From assembly GCA_036501535.1 (NCBI GenBank), contig DASYAE010000181.1:1-64000 (forward strand): a stretch of 64,000 nucleotides of DNA. Reading direction: 5' to 3'. Source of the DNA: DASYAE01 sp036501535. Lineage in GTDB: Bacteria; Actinomycetota; Actinomycetes; Streptomycetales; Catenulisporaceae. The position numbers and the translations under genes were made by a program. This document shows positions 24,103 to 33,642 of the stretch, one piece after another; positions within the stretch are counted from its first letter, which is position 1; the number at the start of each line of letters is the position of its first letter. The notes below the pieces were generated by a model that was not told where the DNA came from, did no database searches, and saw only the letters and a program-made list of their open reading frames with translations.

Positions 24103-26651
24103 CCGTCACCGCATCAGACGCCAAGGCGCCGGCGGTGCCCGAGGGCCACGTCTCGCTCACCGTCGACGGCATCGCGACCGTCGCGCCGAAGGGCGAGCTG
24201 ATCATCCGGACCGCCGAGCGGCTCGGCATCGACATCCCGCGGTTCTGCGACCACCCGCTGCTCGACCCGGTCGGCGCCTGCCGGCAGTGCCTGGTCGACG
24301 TCGAGGGGCAGCGCAAGCCGATGGCCTCCTGCACCACCACCGTCATGGACGGCATGGTGGTGCGCACCCAGCACTCCTCGGCGGTCGCCGACAAGGCGCA
24401 GCAGGGCGTCATGGAGCTGCTGCTGATCAACCACCCGCTGGACTGCCCGGTCTGCGACAAGGGCGGCGAGTGCCCGCTGCAGAACCAGGCGCTGAGCAAC
24501 GGCCGCGGCGAGACCCGGTTCGAGGGCGTCAAGCGCACCTTCGCCAAGCCGATCGCGCTGTCCAGCGAGGTGCTGCTGGACCGGGAGCGCTGCGTGTCGT
24601 GCGCCCGCTGCACCCGGTTCTCCGAGCAGATCGCCGGCGACCCGTTCATCGCCCTGATCGAGCGCGGCCCGGAGCAGCAGGTCGGCATCTCGGTGGCGCA
24701 CGACCAGGAGTTCCAGTCCTACTTCTCCGGCAACACGGTGCAGATCTGCCCGGTCGGCGCGCTGACCGGCGCGGCCTACCGGTTCCGGGCCCGGCCGTTC
24801 GACCTGGTCTCCTCGCCCTCGGCGTGCGAGCACTGCGCCTCCGGCTGCGCGCTGCGCACCGACCACCGGCGCGGCAAGGTGCTGCGGCGGATGGCCGGCG
24901 ACGACCCGGCGGTCAACGAGGAGTGGAACTGCGACAAGGGCCGCTGGGCCTTCGGCTACCTGACCGCGGGCGACCGGATCCCCGGGCCGCTGGTGCGCCG
25001 GGACGGCGAGCTGGTCCCGGCCTCCTGGCCGGAGGCGCTGGACGCGGCGGCGCAGGGGCTGCGGCAGGCCCGCGGCGCGGCCGGGGTGCTGGTCGGCGGG
25101 CGGGCCACGCTCGAGGACGCATATGCGTACTCGAAGTTCGCCCGGGTCGCCCTGGACACCAACGACATCGACTTCCGGGCCCGGCCGCACTCGGCCGAGG
25201 AGGCCGAGTTCCTGGCCGCGCAGGTGGCCGGCCGCACGCTCCAGGCGACGTACCAGGACCTGGAGACGGCGCCGGCGGTGCTGCTGGTCGGCCTCGAGCC
25301 CGAGGACGAGTCGCCGATCGTGTTCCTGCGGCTGCGCAAGGCGATCCGCAAGAGCCGCACCCGGGTGGCGGCCATAGCGCCCTACGCCTCGGTCGGCCTG
25401 CGCAAGCTGGACGGCGAGCTGCTCAAGGCCGCGCCGCACACCGAGCCGGAGTTCCTGGCCGCGCTCGCCTCCGACCCGGAGACCGGGTCGGCGTACCAGA
25501 GCCTGAGCGAGGGCGGCAAGGTCATCGCCCGGCTGCTGCGCGGGCCCGGATCGGTGATCCTGGCCGGCGAGCGGCTGGCCTGCGTGCCCGGCGCGCTGAC
25601 CGCCGCGCTGGCGCTGGCCGAGACGACCGGCGCGAAACTGGCCTGGGTCCCGCGACGGGCCGGGGAGCGCGGCGCGGTCGAGGCCGGCGCGCTCTACAAC
25701 CTGCTGCCCGGCGGCCGGCCGGCCGACGCGGCCGAGGCGCGCGGCCAGGTGGCCTCCGCCTGGGGCGTACGGGCGCTGCCCACCCTGGACGGCCGGGACG
25801 GCGAGGGCATCCTCGCCGCCGCGCAGGCCGGGCAGATCAGGGGCCTGCTGGTCGGCGGGGTGGACCCGGACGACCTGCCGGACCCGGAGGCGGCCCGCGC
25901 CGCGATCGCGGCGCTGGGACAGGGCGACGGCGGCTTCGTGGTCTCGCTCGAGCAGCGGCACAGCGCCGTCACCGAGCTGGCCGACGTGGTCCTGCCGGTC
26001 GCCGCGACCGCGGCCAAGGCCGGCACCTTCGTGGACTGGGAGGGCCGCCCGCGCAGCTTCGAGCCGGCGCTCTCCCCGGAGACGCAGCAGACCGTGCACG
26101 GCGGCATGAGCGACCTGCGGGTGCTCGACGCGCTGGCCGACGCGATGGACTACCACCTGGGCCTGCCGGACCCGGCCGCCGCCCGCCGCGAGCTGGCCGC
26201 CCTCGGCGGCTGGGACGGCGTGCGCGCGGCCCGGCCCTTCGGCCAGCCGCGCCCGGTCCCCGCGCCCGCGGTCGGCCAGGCGGTCCTGGCGACGCACCGC
26301 CAGCTGATCGACGACGGCCGGCTGCAGGACGGCGAGAAGTACCTGGCCGCCACCGCAAGGCGGCCGGTGGTGCGGCTGTCCGCGGCCACCGCGGCCGAGA
26401 TCGGCGCGAGCGCGGGCGAGCCGGTGACCGTCGCGACCGACGCCGGCGCGATCACCCTGCCGCTGTTCGTCGAGGCGATGCCGGACCGGGTGGCCTGGGT
26501 CCCGGCCTTCTCGCCCGGCTCGCACGTGCACGCCATGCTGCGCGCGGACGCCGGCGCGGTAGTCACCATCAGCGCCACGCCGGCAGCTCCGGAGCCGCGC
26601 GCAGCCGCACCGGACGTCACCGCTCCGGTCAGCGACGAAGAGGAGTCCTGA
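24099..26651 (+). CDS. nuoG: NADH-quinone oxidoreductase subunit G
   Basis: An 850-residue iron-sulfur subunit. The N-terminal 2Fe-2S ferredoxin domain has FCDHPLLDPVGACRQCLVDV; next come the His/Cys motif HPLDCPVCDKGGECPLQ and CVSCARCTRF for [4Fe-4S] clusters. A further set, CEHCASGC followed by a Cys in EEWNCDKGRW, can bind the extra N7 cluster found in some bacteria. The rest is a molybdopterin-oxidoreductase-like fold without cofactor-binding function, ending in a divergent C-terminal domain from about residue 730. The start overlaps nuoF and the stop overlaps nuoH by one base. Confidence 0.96.
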   Translation: MTVTASDAKAPAVPEGHVSLTVDGIATVAPKGELIIRTAERLGIDIPRFCDHPLLDPVGACRQCLVDVEGQRKPMASCTTTVMDGMVVRTQHSSAVADKAQQGVMELLLINHPLDCPVCDKGGECPLQNQALSNGRGETRFEGVKRTFAKPIALSSEVLLDRERCVSCARCTRFSEQIAGDPFIALIERGPEQQVGISVAHDQEFQSYFSGNTVQICPVGALTGAAYRFRARPFDLVSSPSACEHCASGCALRTDHRRGKVLRRMAGDDPAVNEEWNCDKGRWAFGYLTAGDRIPGPLVRRDGELVPASWPEALDAAAQGLRQARGAAGVLVGGRATLEDAYAYSKFARVALDTNDIDFRARPHSAEEAEFLAAQVAGRTLQATYQDLETAPAVLLVGLEPEDESPIVFLRLRKAIRKSRTRVAAIAPYASVGLRKLDGELLKAAPHTEPEFLAALASDPETGSAYQSLSEGGKVIARLLRGPGSVILAGERLACVPGALTAALALAETTGAKLAWVPRRAGERGAVEAGALYNLLPGGRPADAAEARGQVASAWGVRALPTLDGRDGEGILAAAQAGQIRGLLVGGVDPDDLPDPEAARAAIAALGQGDGGFVVSLEQRHSAVTELADVVLPVAATAAKAGTFVDWEGRPRSFEPALSPETQQTVHGGMSDLRVLDALADAMDYHLGLPDPAAARRELAALGGWDGVRAARPFGQPRPVPAPAVGQAVLATHRQLIDDGRLQDGEKYLAATARRPVVRLSAATAAEIGASAGEPVTVATDAGAITLPLFVEAMPDRVAWVPAFSPGSHVHAMLRADAGAVVTISATPAAPEPRAAAPDVTAPVSDEEES

Positions 26652-28054
26652 TGTCCGCCTCCGCGGCCCTGGCCGCCGCCGCGACCGCCGCCTCCGGCGT
26701 GCCCGCCGCCAACGCGGGCCACTGGGTCATCAACGGCTGGGACACGCACATCCCGTGGTGGTTCCTGCTGGTCGTGATCAAGGCGGTCGCCTCGTTCGCC
26801 ATCCTGGTCGTGCTGACCCTGTTCAACATCTGGTTCGAGCGCCGGGTCGTGTCCTGGATGCAGCACCGCATCGGGCCGAACCGGGTCGGGCCGCAGGGCC
26901 TGCTGCAGTCCCTGGCCGACGGCGTGAAGCTGGCGCTGAAGGAGGACATCGTCCCGGTCAACGCGGACAAGGTGGTGTTCTGGCTCGCCCCGATCATCTC
27001 CGCGGTCCCGGCGTTCCTGGCCATCGCGGTGATCCCGTGGGGGCCGCAGGTCTCGGTCTTCCACCACCCGATGACGCTGCAGCTGGTCGACCTGCCCATC
27101 GGCGTGCTCTACATCCTGGCCGTCTCCTCGATCGGCATCTACGGGATCGTGCTGGCCGGCTGGTCCTCCGGCTCGACCTACCCGCTGCTCGGCGCGCTGC
27201 GCTCGTCGGCCCAGATGATCTCCTACGAGGTCGCCATGGGCCTGTCGTTCGCCGGCGTCTTCCTCTACGCGGGCACCATGAGCACCGCGGGCATCGTGCA
27301 GGCGCAGGCCGGCGGCTGGTACATCTACCTGCTGCCGCTCTCCGCGGTGATCTACATCGTGGCCATGGTCGGCGAGACCAACCGGGCCCCGTTCGACCTG
27401 CCGGAGGCGGAGGGCGAGCTGGTCGGCGGCTTCCACACCGAGTACTCCTCGCTCAAGTTCGCCCTGTTCTTCCTCGCCGAGTACATCAACATCGTGATCG
27501 TTTCCGCGCTCGCGGTGACCATGTTCTTCGGCGGCTGGCGGGCGCCCTGGCCGTTCGCGCTGTGGCACGGGGCGAACAGCGGCTGGTACCCGATGATCTG
27601 GATGCTCGTCAAGATCATGCTGTTCGTGTTCGTCTTCATCTGGCTGCGCGGCACGCTGCCCCGGCTGCGCTACGACCAGTTCATGTCGTTCGGCTGGAAG
27701 GTGCTGATCCCGGCCTCGGTGCTGTGGCTGCTCGCGGTCGCGTTCTTCCGCCAGCTGCGCAACACCGGCGAGATGAACCAGGCCAAGGTGGTGCCCATCG
27801 CGATCGGGGCGCTGGTGCTGTTCCTGATCGTGTTCGTGCTGGCCGAGGCCCGGGAGCGCAACGTGCTCAGACGGGCCATGGCCGAGCCGCCGGGCGAGTT
27901 CGGGTCGCGCGAGGGCGGCTTCCCCGTCCCGCCGATGCCCGGCCAGAGCGTGCCGCCCCCGCCGCGCCGTCCCGCTTACGCACACGCCGGTGCGACGGCC
28001 CCTCTGCTGATGAACGACTCCGACGTCCAGGAGGCGCAGCCCGATGAGCAGTGA
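26651..28054 (+). CDS. nuoH: NADH-quinone oxidoreductase subunit H
   Basis: A 467-residue membrane subunit linking the quinone pocket to the proton pumps, with eight expected helices. Signatures are FERRVVSWMQHRIGPNRVGP near residue 65 and the acidic loop ETNRAPFDLPEAEGELVGGF. A hydrophilic C-terminal tail of about 55 residues (PPMPGQSVPPPPRRPAY) is typical of actinobacteria and absent in E. coli. ATG 26651 is preceded by GAAGAGGAG. The gene overlaps nuoI by 11 bases. Confidence 0.97.
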   Translation: MSASAALAAAATAASGVPAANAGHWVINGWDTHIPWWFLLVVIKAVASFAILVVLTLFNIWFERRVVSWMQHRIGPNRVGPQGLLQSLADGVKLALKEDIVPVNADKVVFWLAPIISAVPAFLAIAVIPWGPQVSVFHHPMTLQLVDLPIGVLYILAVSSIGIYGIVLAGWSSGSTYPLLGALRSSAQMISYEVAMGLSFAGVFLYAGTMSTAGIVQAQAGGWYIYLLPLSAVIYIVAMVGETNRAPFDLPEAEGELVGGFHTEYSSLKFALFFLAEYINIVIVSALAVTMFFGGWRAPWPFALWHGANSGWYPMIWMLVKIMLFVFVFIWLRGTLPRLRYDQFMSFGWKVLIPASVLWLLAVAFFRQLRNTGEMNQAKVVPIAIGALVLFLIVFVLAEARERNVLRRAMAEPPGEFGSREGGFPVPPMPGQSVPPPPRRPAYAHAGATAPLLMNDSDVQEAQPDEQ

Positions 28055-28823
28055 CGAGTCGAAGAAGCCGGTCCCGCGCCGGTCCGCGGCTTCCGCGAAG
28101 AAGCAGCAGCCGCCTGCCAAGAAGAAGTCCGCTGCGCCGGCCAAGAAGTCGGCCACCCGCAAGGACGTCGCGCCGCGCAAGGCGCCGCAGGAGCCGGCGG
28201 AGCTGAAGAACCCGCCGCCCAAGCAGCCCGGTCCGGGCGCCGGGCTGGCCGGGTTCGAGGTCACCTTCGCCACGATGTTCAAGCCCGCGATGACCGAGCA
28301 GTACCCGGAGGAGAAGGTACCGACCCAGCCGCGCTTCCACGGCCGGCACCAGCTCAACCGGCATCCGGACGGGCTGGAGAAGTGCATCGGCTGCGAGCTG
28401 TGCGCCTGGGCCTGCCCGGCCGACGCGATCTACGTGGAGGGCGCGGACAACACCGAGGAGGAGCGCTTCTCGCCGGGCGAGCGGTACGGCCGGGTCTACC
28501 AGATCAACTACCTGCGCTGCATCCTGTGCGGGCTGTGCATCGAGGCCTGCCCGACCCGCGCGCTGACCATGACCAACGAGTACGAGCTCGCCGACACCAG
28601 CCGCGAGTCGCTGATCTACACCAAGGACCGGCTGCTCGCCCCGCTGACCGACGGCATGGTCCCGGCCCCGCACCCGATGTACCCGGGCACCACCGAGAAG
28701 GAGTACTACAAGGGGCAGGTCACCCGGGCCGACAGCTCGCTGCTGGCCGATCAGGACCGGCAGCGCGAGGCCGGCGGGTCGGACGCAGACGTCGAGGACG
28801 CGCCGAGCGAGGTCGGGTCCTGA
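28044..28823 (+). CDS. nuoI: NADH-quinone oxidoreductase subunit I with Lys-rich N-terminal extension
   Basis: A 259-residue subunit with two [4Fe-4S] clusters (N6a and N6b): CIGCELCAWACP (about residue 114) and CILCGLCIEACP (about 159). The core matches the TYKY family. Residues 1-70 are unusual: a Lys/Ala/Pro-rich stretch with repeats such as AKKKSAAPAKKSATRK, resembling a histone H1 tail. This extension lies before the expected family start at about GLAGFEVTFATMFK. It faces the cytosol in complex I and could contact lipid head groups or nucleic acid. ATG 28044 lies inside nuoH; its stop overlaps nuoJ. Confidence 0.95.
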   Translation: MSSDESKKPVPRRSAASAKKQQPPAKKKSAAPAKKSATRKDVAPRKAPQEPAELKNPPPKQPGPGAGLAGFEVTFATMFKPAMTEQYPEEKVPTQPRFHGRHQLNRHPDGLEKCIGCELCAWACPADAIYVEGADNTEEERFSPGERYGRVYQINYLRCILCGLCIEACPTRALTMTNEYELADTSRESLIYTKDRLLAPLTDGMVPAPHPMYPGTTEKEYYKGQVTRADSSLLADQDRQREAGGSDADVEDAPSEVGS

Positions 28824-29743
28824 TGAGCGCGCACCTCGAATCCCTGCACAGCGCCGTCTCCGTCCATCTGGCGGCCGCGGCGAACACCGGCCAGGTGGTC
28901 GCCACCGGCCACGGCGAGACCTACCTGTTCTGGATCGGCTCGATCATCGCCGTCGCCGGCGCGGTCGGCCTGATCCTGTCGAAGAAGGCCGTGCACTCGG
29001 CGCTGTGCCTGTGCGCGGTGATGATCTGCCTGGCCCTGTTCTACCTGGCCCAGGGCGCGATCTTCCTCGGCGTCGTGCAGATCGTGGTCTACACCGGCGC
29101 GATCATGATGCTGTTCCTGTTCGTGCTCATGCTGATCGGCGTCGACTCGGAGGAGTCGCTGAACGAGACGATCCCCGGCCAGCGCTGGATCGCCGTGCTG
29201 TTCGCGGTCGCCTTCTGCGGCGTGCTGATCGGCGTGTTCGCACACGCGCACCTCGGCACCTTCGCCGGGGTCGACGCGGCCAACGCGGCGAACGGCGGCA
29301 ACGTGTCGTCCCTGGCCGTGCTGCTCTTCTCCCGGTACTACTGGGCCTTCGAGGTCTCCTCCGCGGTGCTGATCACCGCGGCGGTCGGCGCGATGGTGCT
29401 GGCCCACCGGGAGCGCATCACCCCGCGCAAGACCCAGCGGGAGCTGGCGATCGCCCGGTTCCAGCGGTACGGCCGGGACCCGCGCACCATCGTCACCCCG
29501 CTGCCGAGCCCGGGCGTCTACGCCCAGCACAACGCGGTGGACACCCCGGCGCTGCTGCCCGACGGCAGCATCTCCGAGCTCAGCCTCAACGCCACCCTGC
29601 GCTCGCACGGCAACCAGCGCGATCTGCGGCCGCTGCCGGTGCCGCTGCCGCACGTCGACCTGGACGGCGACGGCGTCGACGTGATCCGCCGCCCGGCCGC
29701 CGCGCCGGCGGCGCAGACCGAGACCGAGGAGGTCGAGGCGTGA
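28823..29743 (+). CDS. nuoJ: NADH-quinone oxidoreductase subunit J
   Basis: A 306-residue membrane subunit with five transmembrane helices in the first 190 residues. The third helix has the characteristic VQIVVYTGAIMMLFLFVLML, which contains the pi-bulge region and conserved Tyr. After HRERITPRKTQRELA the protein continues for about 110 hydrophilic residues (for example LPVPLPHVDLDGDGVDV), a tail typical of actinobacterial NuoJ. The ATG overlaps the nuoI stop, and the C-terminus overlaps the nuoK GTG start. Confidence 0.95.
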   Translation: MSAHLESLHSAVSVHLAAAANTGQVVATGHGETYLFWIGSIIAVAGAVGLILSKKAVHSALCLCAVMICLALFYLAQGAIFLGVVQIVVYTGAIMMLFLFVLMLIGVDSEESLNETIPGQRWIAVLFAVAFCGVLIGVFAHAHLGTFAGVDAANAANGGNVSSLAVLLFSRYYWAFEVSSAVLITAAVGAMVLAHRERITPRKTQRELAIARFQRYGRDPRTIVTPLPSPGVYAQHNAVDTPALLPDGSISELSLNATLRSHGNQRDLRPLPVPLPHVDLDGDGVDVIRRPAAAPAAQTETEEVEA

Positions 29744-30039
29744 ACCCGGCCAACTACCTCTACCTGTCCGCGATCCTGTTCAGCCTCGGCGCGCTCGGGG
29801 TGCTGGTGCGGCGCAACGCGATCGTGGTCTTCATGTGCGTCGAGCTGATGCTGAACGCGTCCAACCTCGCGTTCGTCACCTTCGCCCGGATGCACGGCAA
29901 GCTCGACGGGCAGGTCATCGCGTTCTTCACCATGGTCGTCGCGGCGGCCGAGGTCGTGGTGGGGCTGGCGATCATCATCACCGTGTTCCGCACCCGCCGC
30001 TCGGCCTCGGTCGACGACGCGAACCTGCTGAAGTACTGA
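29740..30039 (+). CDS. nuoK: NADH-quinone oxidoreductase subunit K
   Basis: A 99-residue subunit with three helices. The conserved membrane Glu is in VVFMCVELMLNASNLAFV, and a second acidic residue lies in MVVAAAEVVVGLAII; both are part of the proton path. GTG 29740 overlaps the nuoJ stop. The short C-terminal RTRRSASVDDANLLKY is typical. The next gene, nuoL, follows after 15 bp with a GAGGGAAT ribosome site. Confidence 0.97.
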   Translation: MNPANYLYLSAILFSLGALGVLVRRNAIVVFMCVELMLNASNLAFVTFARMHGKLDGQVIAFFTMVVAAAEVVVGLAIIITVFRTRRSASVDDANLLKY

Positions 30040-30054
30040 GAGGGAATCCGACTG

Positions 30055-31983
30055 ATGCCACCCTCCACGTATGCCCCGGCCGCGGCCACCGGCGCGTTCG
30101 CGCTGACCGCCTGGGTGGTCGTGCTGCCGCTGGCCGGCGCGCTGATCCTGCTGGTCGGCGGGCGCCGGACGAACCGGTGGGGGCACCTGCTCGGCTGCCT
30201 GACCGCGCTCGGCTCGTTCGCGCTCGGCGCGATCCTGTTCTTCAGCCTGCTGGGCAAGCCCGGCACGGCCCGGTCCTACGACCAGCACGTGTACACCTGG
30301 GTGCCGGTGCCCGGCTTCAGCGCCGACGCCGGCTTCCACCTCGATCCGCTGTCGATCACCTTCGTGCTGCTGATCACGGGTGTCGGATCGCTGATCCACA
30401 TCTACTCGGTCGGCTACATGGCGCACGACGCGAACCGGCGCAAGTTCTTCGCGTTCCTGAACCTGTTCCTGGCCGCGATGCTCATCCTGGTGCTCGCCGA
30501 CAACTACCTGCTGCTGTACGCCGGCTGGGAGGGCGTGGGCCTGGCCTCGTACCTGCTGATCGGGTTCTGGCAGGAGCGGCCCTCGGCGGCGGTCGCGGCG
30601 AAGAAGGCGTTCATCGTCAACCGGGTCGGCGACATCGGCCTGTCCCTGGCCGTGATGATCATGTTCACCACGTTCGGGTCCTTCTCCTTCACCGACGTGT
30701 TCGCCAAGGCCGGCAGCGCCGACCACAAGACGGTCACCGGGCTCGGCATCCTGCTGCTGCTGGCCGCCTGCGGCAAGTCGGCCCAGTTCCCGCTGCAGTC
30801 CTGGCTCGGCGACGCGATGGAGGGCCCGACCCCCGTCAGCGCCCTGATCCACGCGGCGACCATGGTGACCGCGGGCGTGTACCTGATCGTGCGCTCCAAC
30901 GCCATCTTCGACGTCGCGCCCGAGGCCCGGCTGCTGGTCAGCATCATCGGCGCGATCACGCTGATGTTCGGCGCCATCGTCGGTTGCGCGAAGGACGACA
31001 TCAAGAAGTCGCTGGCCGGCTCGACCATGTCGCAGATCGGCTACATGGTGATGGCCGCCGGCCTCGGCCCGCTCGGCTACGTCGCCGCGATCATGCACCT
31101 GATCACGCACGGCTTCTTCAAGGCCGGGCTGTTCCTCGGCGCCGGCTCGGTCATGCACGGCATGAACGACGACGTGAACATGCGGCACTACGGCGGCCTG
31201 TTCAAGTACATGAAGGTCACCGGCGCCACCTTCATCGCCGGCTACCTCGCCATCATCGGCTTCCCGCTGCTGTCCGGGTTCTGGTCCAAGGACAAGATCA
31301 TCGCGGCCGCGTTCGCGCTCGGCGGCACCAGCGGGGCGATCTTCGGCACCGTGGCCATCGTCGGCGCGGTCATCACGTCCTTCTACATGACCCGCATGGT
31401 GCTGATGACCTTCTTCGGCGAGAAGCGCTGGGTCCCGGACGCCGGGGGGCACGAGCCCCATCCGCACGAGTCGCCGCTCTCGATGACCGTGCCGATGGTC
31501 ATCCTCGCGGTCGGCTCGGTCTTCGCCGGCGGGCTGTTCTCGATCAACAGCAGCTTCCTGAACTGGCTCTCGCCGGTCACCGGGCACTCCGACGGCAACC
31601 CGCCGTTCAGCGAGTGGGTGACCTCGGGCATCACCTTCGTCGCCATCGTGATCGGCTTCGCGATCGCCTGGCGGCTCTACCGCCGCGAGGTCCCGGCGAC
31701 GGCCCCGGTCGGCACGCCCCTCACCCGCGCGGCCCGCCGCGACCTGTACGGCGACGCCTTCAACGAATTGGTCTTCATGCGCACCGGCCAGTACCTGACC
31801 CGCCTGCTGGTGTTCTTCGACCTCAAGGGCATCGACGGCGTGGTCAACGGCACCGCGGCCGGGCTCGGCGGCAGCTCGGGCCGGCTGCGGCGGGTGCAGA
31901 ACGGGTTCGTGCGCTCCTACGCGCTGTCCATGTTCGGCGGCGCCTGCCTGCTCATCGTGGCCCTGCTGCTGGTCCGAGGCTGA
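30055..31983 (+). CDS. nuoL: NADH-quinone oxidoreductase subunit L
   Basis: A 642-residue antiporter-like subunit at the distal end of the membrane arm, with the long lateral helix at its C-terminus. Signatures are LLLYAGWEGVGLASYLLIGF (conserved Glu), GKSAQFPLQSWLGDAMEGPT, SALIHAATMVTAGVYLIVR, and the helix-breaking region KKSLAGSTMSQIGYM with conserved Lys. ATG 30055 follows GAGGGAAT. It belongs to the proton-pumping set with NuoM and NuoN. Confidence 0.97.
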   Translation: MPPSTYAPAAATGAFALTAWVVVLPLAGALILLVGGRRTNRWGHLLGCLTALGSFALGAILFFSLLGKPGTARSYDQHVYTWVPVPGFSADAGFHLDPLSITFVLLITGVGSLIHIYSVGYMAHDANRRKFFAFLNLFLAAMLILVLADNYLLLYAGWEGVGLASYLLIGFWQERPSAAVAAKKAFIVNRVGDIGLSLAVMIMFTTFGSFSFTDVFAKAGSADHKTVTGLGILLLLAACGKSAQFPLQSWLGDAMEGPTPVSALIHAATMVTAGVYLIVRSNAIFDVAPEARLLVSIIGAITLMFGAIVGCAKDDIKKSLAGSTMSQIGYMVMAAGLGPLGYVAAIMHLITHGFFKAGLFLGAGSVMHGMNDDVNMRHYGGLFKYMKVTGATFIAGYLAIIGFPLLSGFWSKDKIIAAAFALGGTSGAIFGTVAIVGAVITSFYMTRMVLMTFFGEKRWVPDAGGHEPHPHESPLSMTVPMVILAVGSVFAGGLFSINSSFLNWLSPVTGHSDGNPPFSEWVTSGITFVAIVIGFAIAWRLYRREVPATAPVGTPLTRAARRDLYGDAFNELVFMRTGQYLTRLLVFFDLKGIDGVVNGTAAGLGGSSGRLRRVQNGFVRSYALSMFGGACLLIVALLLVRG

Positions 31984-31998
31984 GAGGGAGACATCGAC

Positions 31999-33642
31999 GT
32001 GTCCTCGTTCCCGTATCTGACGGTCACCGCCGCCGCGCCGCTGGTCGGCATGGTGGCGATCACCGCGCTGCCCAAGGAGAGGGGCGCGCTGGCCAAGCCG
32101 ATCGCGCTGCTCTTCTCGCTGATCACGCTCGGCTTCGCGATCGCCTGCGCGGTCGCGTTCAAGACCGGCGGCCCGCAGTACCAGCTCAACGAGAACCACG
32201 AGTGGATCCCGGCGTTCCACGTCGACTACACCCTCGGCGTGGACGGGGTCGCACTGGTCCTGCTCCTGATGACCGCGGTGCTGGTGCCGGTCGTCATCCT
32301 GGCCGCCTGGAACGACGCGGAGCTCGGCGACGGCTCGGCGCCGCTGACCGGCCGGCGCTCGATCAAGGCCCACTTCGGGCTGCTGATGGTGCTCGAGACC
32401 ATGATGATCGGGGTCTTCGTCGCCGAGGACATCTTCCTGTTCTACGTGCTCTTCGAGGCGCTGCTGATCCCGAGCTACTTCCTGATCGGCTCGTTCGGCG
32501 GCGCGCGCCGCTCCTACGCGGCGGTCAAGTTCCTGCTCTACAACCTGCTCGGCGGCCTGCTGATGCTGGCCGCGGTGATCGGGCTCTACGTGGTGGCGAA
32601 CCGCTCGCCGGTCGGCGCCACGTTCAACTTCCCGACGTTGGCCTACGCGGTCACCCACGGACAGCTGGACATGTCGGTGGGCACCGGGCGGTGGCTGTTC
32701 CTCGGGTTCTTCATCGCCTTCGCGATCAAGGCGCCGCTGTGGCCGTTCCACACCTGGCTGCCGGACGCCGCCGGGGAGGCCACCCCGGGCACCGCGGTGC
32801 TGCTGGTCGGCGTGCTGGACAAGATCGGCACCTTCGGGATGCTGCGCTACTGCCTGCAGCTGTTCCCGGAGGCCAGCCACTGGCTCACCCCGACCATCAT
32901 CGTGTTCGCGGTGATCAGCACCATCTACGGCGCGCTGGTCGCGATCGGGCAGACCGACATCAAGCGCCTGATCGCCTACACCTCGGTCTCGCACTTCGGC
33001 CTGATCACCATCGGCGTGTTCGCACTCACCCCGCGCGGCCAGGTCGGCGCGACGCTCTACATGGTCAACCACGGCCTGTCCACCGGCGCGCTGTTCCTGC
33101 TGGCCGGCTTCATGATCCGGCGGCGCGGCTCGACCAGCGTGGACGCCTACGGCGGGGTGCAGAAGGTGGCCCCGGTGCTGGCCGGCACCTTCCTGGTGGC
33201 GGGCCTGTCCTCGCTGGCGCTGCCCGGCATGTCCACCTTCATCTCCGAGTTCCTGGTGCTGGTCGGCACCTTCGAGCGGTGGCCGGTGGCCTCGATCGTC
33301 GCGATCACCTCGATCGTGCTGGCCGCGGTCTACATCCTGTGGCTCTACCAGCGCACCATGACCGGCCCGGTGACCGAGCAGGTCAAGGGATTCAAGGACC
33401 TGAGCTTCCGGGAGGTCGCGGCGATCGGCCCGCTGCTGGCGCTGATCGTGGTGCTCGGCTTCGTCCCCAGCATCCTGACGAACTTCGTGAACCCGGCGAT
33501 CACCGACACGCACATCCAGAAGACGGTCACTGCGGTGCACGCCACGGCGCCGCACCACAGCCAGAAGCCTGGTTCGAGCGGGCACGACCTGGCGCTGTCT
33601 CCGCTACCCCAGCCAGCACAGCAGATCGGGAGTGGCCGGTAA
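31999..33642 (+). CDS. nuoM: NADH-quinone oxidoreductase subunit M
   Basis: A 547-residue antiporter-like subunit. Motifs are FVLFEALLIPSYFLIG-like (YVLFEALLIPSYFLIG, conserved Glu) and PFHTWLPDAAGEATPGTAVL with the pumping Lys in GVLDKIGTFGMLR. The next, DIKRLIAYTSVSHFGLI, carries the second conserved Lys. The C-terminal 40 residues are His/Pro/Ser-rich. GTG 31999 follows GAGGGAGA at 31983-31990. The stop TAA shares a base with the nuoN ATG. Confidence 0.97.
   Translation: MSSFPYLTVTAAAPLVGMVAITALPKERGALAKPIALLFSLITLGFAIACAVAFKTGGPQYQLNENHEWIPAFHVDYTLGVDGVALVLLLMTAVLVPVVILAAWNDAELGDGSAPLTGRRSIKAHFGLLMVLETMMIGVFVAEDIFLFYVLFEALLIPSYFLIGSFGGARRSYAAVKFLLYNLLGGLLMLAAVIGLYVVANRSPVGATFNFPTLAYAVTHGQLDMSVGTGRWLFLGFFIAFAIKAPLWPFHTWLPDAAGEATPGTAVLLVGVLDKIGTFGMLRYCLQLFPEASHWLTPTIIVFAVISTIYGALVAIGQTDIKRLIAYTSVSHFGLITIGVFALTPRGQVGATLYMVNHGLSTGALFLLAGFMIRRRGSTSVDAYGGVQKVAPVLAGTFLVAGLSSLALPGMSTFISEFLVLVGTFERWPVASIVAITSIVLAAVYILWLYQRTMTGPVTEQVKGFKDLSFREVAAIGPLLALIVVLGFVPSILTNFVNPAITDTHIQKTVTAVHATAPHHSQKPGSSGHDLALSPLPQPAQQIGSGR

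Noticed and set aside
29518..33585. A 1355-codon frame on the minus strand across nuoJ-nuoM
   Set aside because: It is antisense to well-defined complex I genes and is composed of Asp/Arg/His/Gln runs typical of antisense frames in GC-rich DNA.
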